DNA of 64,000 bases from Alphaproteobacteria bacterium HT1-32 (GTDB lineage Bacteria > Pseudomonadota > Alphaproteobacteria > Rhodospirillales > HT1-32). Made by a program: the position numbers and the translations under genes. How positions within the stretch are numbered: position 1 is the stretch's first letter; every line of letters starts with the position of its first letter. A model generated the notes under the pieces. That model made no database searches, was not told the DNA's origin, and was given only the letters and a program-made list of their open reading frames with translations. Positions 63,301 through 64,000 of the stretch are shown in pieces. The stretch lies in assembly GCA_009649675.1 (NCBI GenBank), contig WJPL01000001.1:1694469-1758468 (forward strand). The letters are read 5' to 3'.

Positions 63301-64000
63301 GTTATCCAAGCAAACACCTCTGTACCGCTTTTGCAAATGAGCGCCGGATCATGGCGGGCGAAGGCCATGAAGGCATCAAGGAAGTCCCATGCCGCCGGGT
63401 CGTGGACCAGATGGTGGGTCAGCAGGCCAATCGGTGCAGATATCTCCACCTTGCCCTCACGCCGCTGTCGGAGGGCTGTGGCAAATAACCGGTCGACGGC
63501 GGTTGCGCCGGTAAAGCCCCGGCTGCCCTTCCAGTCGATGATATCGAGATGGGTATGGCGACCGGTGATGGCATCCGTAACCGAAGCCGGCTTGTCGCCA
63601 TAGAGGCTGAGGCCGATCAGGCCCGCCTCATCCAGCCGGGTGGCAATGATGCTGCCAATCCGGTTCCAGGGGGGGGCCAGTGCGGGCACAAACCGGTTCG
63701 CAAATGCGTCCGACAAAATCTTCCGGCCCGCCGCCAGTTCGGACAGAATGTCATCAGGGTCCCGGTTGTCGCCCAGTTCGCATTTTTTCTGATCTGCCGG
63801 GGAATGATTCAGATGGCGATAGCCATGCTGCATAACAGTCAGGTCCGGGCAGTCCCCTGTCGCGGGTGCCAGATTATTCTCCAGCCCGTGAGGAATGACG
63901 GCCAGCGTCAGGGGAACCCGGTTGCGGGCTGAAATTTCCAGCATCTGCCGAAGTGCCGGGCTGTCGGCTACAGCGTCGTCGTCGCGCCACCAGAGCGTGG
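63297..64000 (-). CDS. polysaccharide deacetylase-like protein, 5' end cut by window edge
   Basis: The frame is open to the right window edge; 234 codons are present. The first visible residues include LWWRDDDAVADSPALRQML, where WRDDDA is the metal-binding Asp motif of a polysaccharide-deacetylase-like family, and PLTLAVIPHGL follows. MQHGYRHLNH holds likely metal His residues (HG-RH). ALAPPWNRIG is the arginine/proline loop. A short in-frame ATG at 63944 is not the start. Function is inferred: hydrolysis of an N- or O-acyl group of a polysaccharide. Confidence 0.82.
   Translation of the reverse strand, partial: TLWWRDDDAVADSPALRQMLEISARNRVPLTLAVIPHGLENNLAPATGDCPDLTVMQHGYRHLNHSPADQKKCELGDNRDPDDILSELAAGRKILSDAFANRFVPALAPPWNRIGSIIATRLDEAGLIGLSLYGDKPASVTDAITGRHTHLDIIDWKGSRGFTGATAVDRLFATALRQRREGKVEISAPIGLLTHHLVHDPAAWDFLDAFMAFARHDPALICKSGTEVFAWIT

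Overview
This window is a contiguous piece of an alphaproteobacterial chromosome with fairly high GC content. The evidence is a MucR/Ros regulator, the alphaproteobacterial forms of AddB and AddA, a Fur protein without CXXC zinc motifs, an olsBA ornithine-lipid pair, a SAM-II-like riboswitch in front of metK, and housekeeping gene order typical of the class. A Rhodospirillales-like or related marine/soil lineage fits, but the sequence alone does not fix the order. There are no rRNA or tRNA genes, CRISPR arrays, integrases, transposases or phage genes. Both ends cut a gene: an FAD oxidoreductase on the left and a polysaccharide deacetylase-like protein on the right, both on the minus strand.

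Layout. 1-2.4 kb: an FAD oxidoreductase divergent from a LysR regulator, and a TusA-like protein. 2.4-5.3 kb: mucR, fur, olsB, olsA. 5.3-11.3 kb: miaB-phoH-ybeY-corC-lnt, then a small XRE regulator. 11.4-13.5 kb: SAM-II-like aptamer, metK, trmB. 13.5-22.9 kb: the translation and RNA operon rimP-nusA-ylxR-infB-rbfA-truB-rpsO-pnp, with its own promoter, a leader terminator and a 10-bp perfect hairpin between rpsO and pnp. After pnp come a terminator and a 124-bp REP-like palindrome. 23.1-26.8 kb (minus): coaBC-dut-rrf2-cysK-lysE. 26.9-28.7 kb: two tandem EamA transporters. 28.9-31.1 kb: a class V aminotransferase and a ferredoxin-NADP reductase.

31.3-40.3 kb (plus): tsaE-amgK-murU-addB-addA, whose genes overlap by 4-8 bases, followed by trxA. 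This joins tRNA t6A modification, MurNAc recycling and double-strand-break repair. 40.4-42.7 kb (minus): an alpha/beta hydrolase, a LysR regulator and a haloacid dehalogenase. 43-48.8 kb: a c-type cytochrome, a TAXI-type TRAP transporter with a fused permease, and a class III aminotransferase. 49-49.8 kb: apt followed by an orphan HPt protein, tail-to-tail with a sigma-54 response regulator (a LuxU/LuxO-like arrangement). 51.4-54 kb: an orphan PstS with a Pho box, divergent from a TPR/glycosyltransferase-like protein. 54-56.7 kb: an 892-residue secreted or membrane-anchored protein with ankyrin-like repeats and a very long disordered Pro/Ala/Glu/Val region. 56.8-64 kb (minus): a complete oligopeptide-type ABC importer, preceded in the same overlapping operon by a small membrane protein and the truncated deacetylase.

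Most of the window is conserved core genome. The most notable observations are the SAM-II-like aptamer with a 7-bp pseudoknot before metK, the HPt/sigma-54 regulator pair, the 892-residue low-complexity protein, the deacetylase/membrane protein/ABC importer operon, the cysteine-poor Rrf2 regulator beside cysK, and several RNA-level control candidates around the rimP-pnp operon. I did not find a clearly novel multi-gene system; the HPt/regulator pair and the right-end operon come closest.
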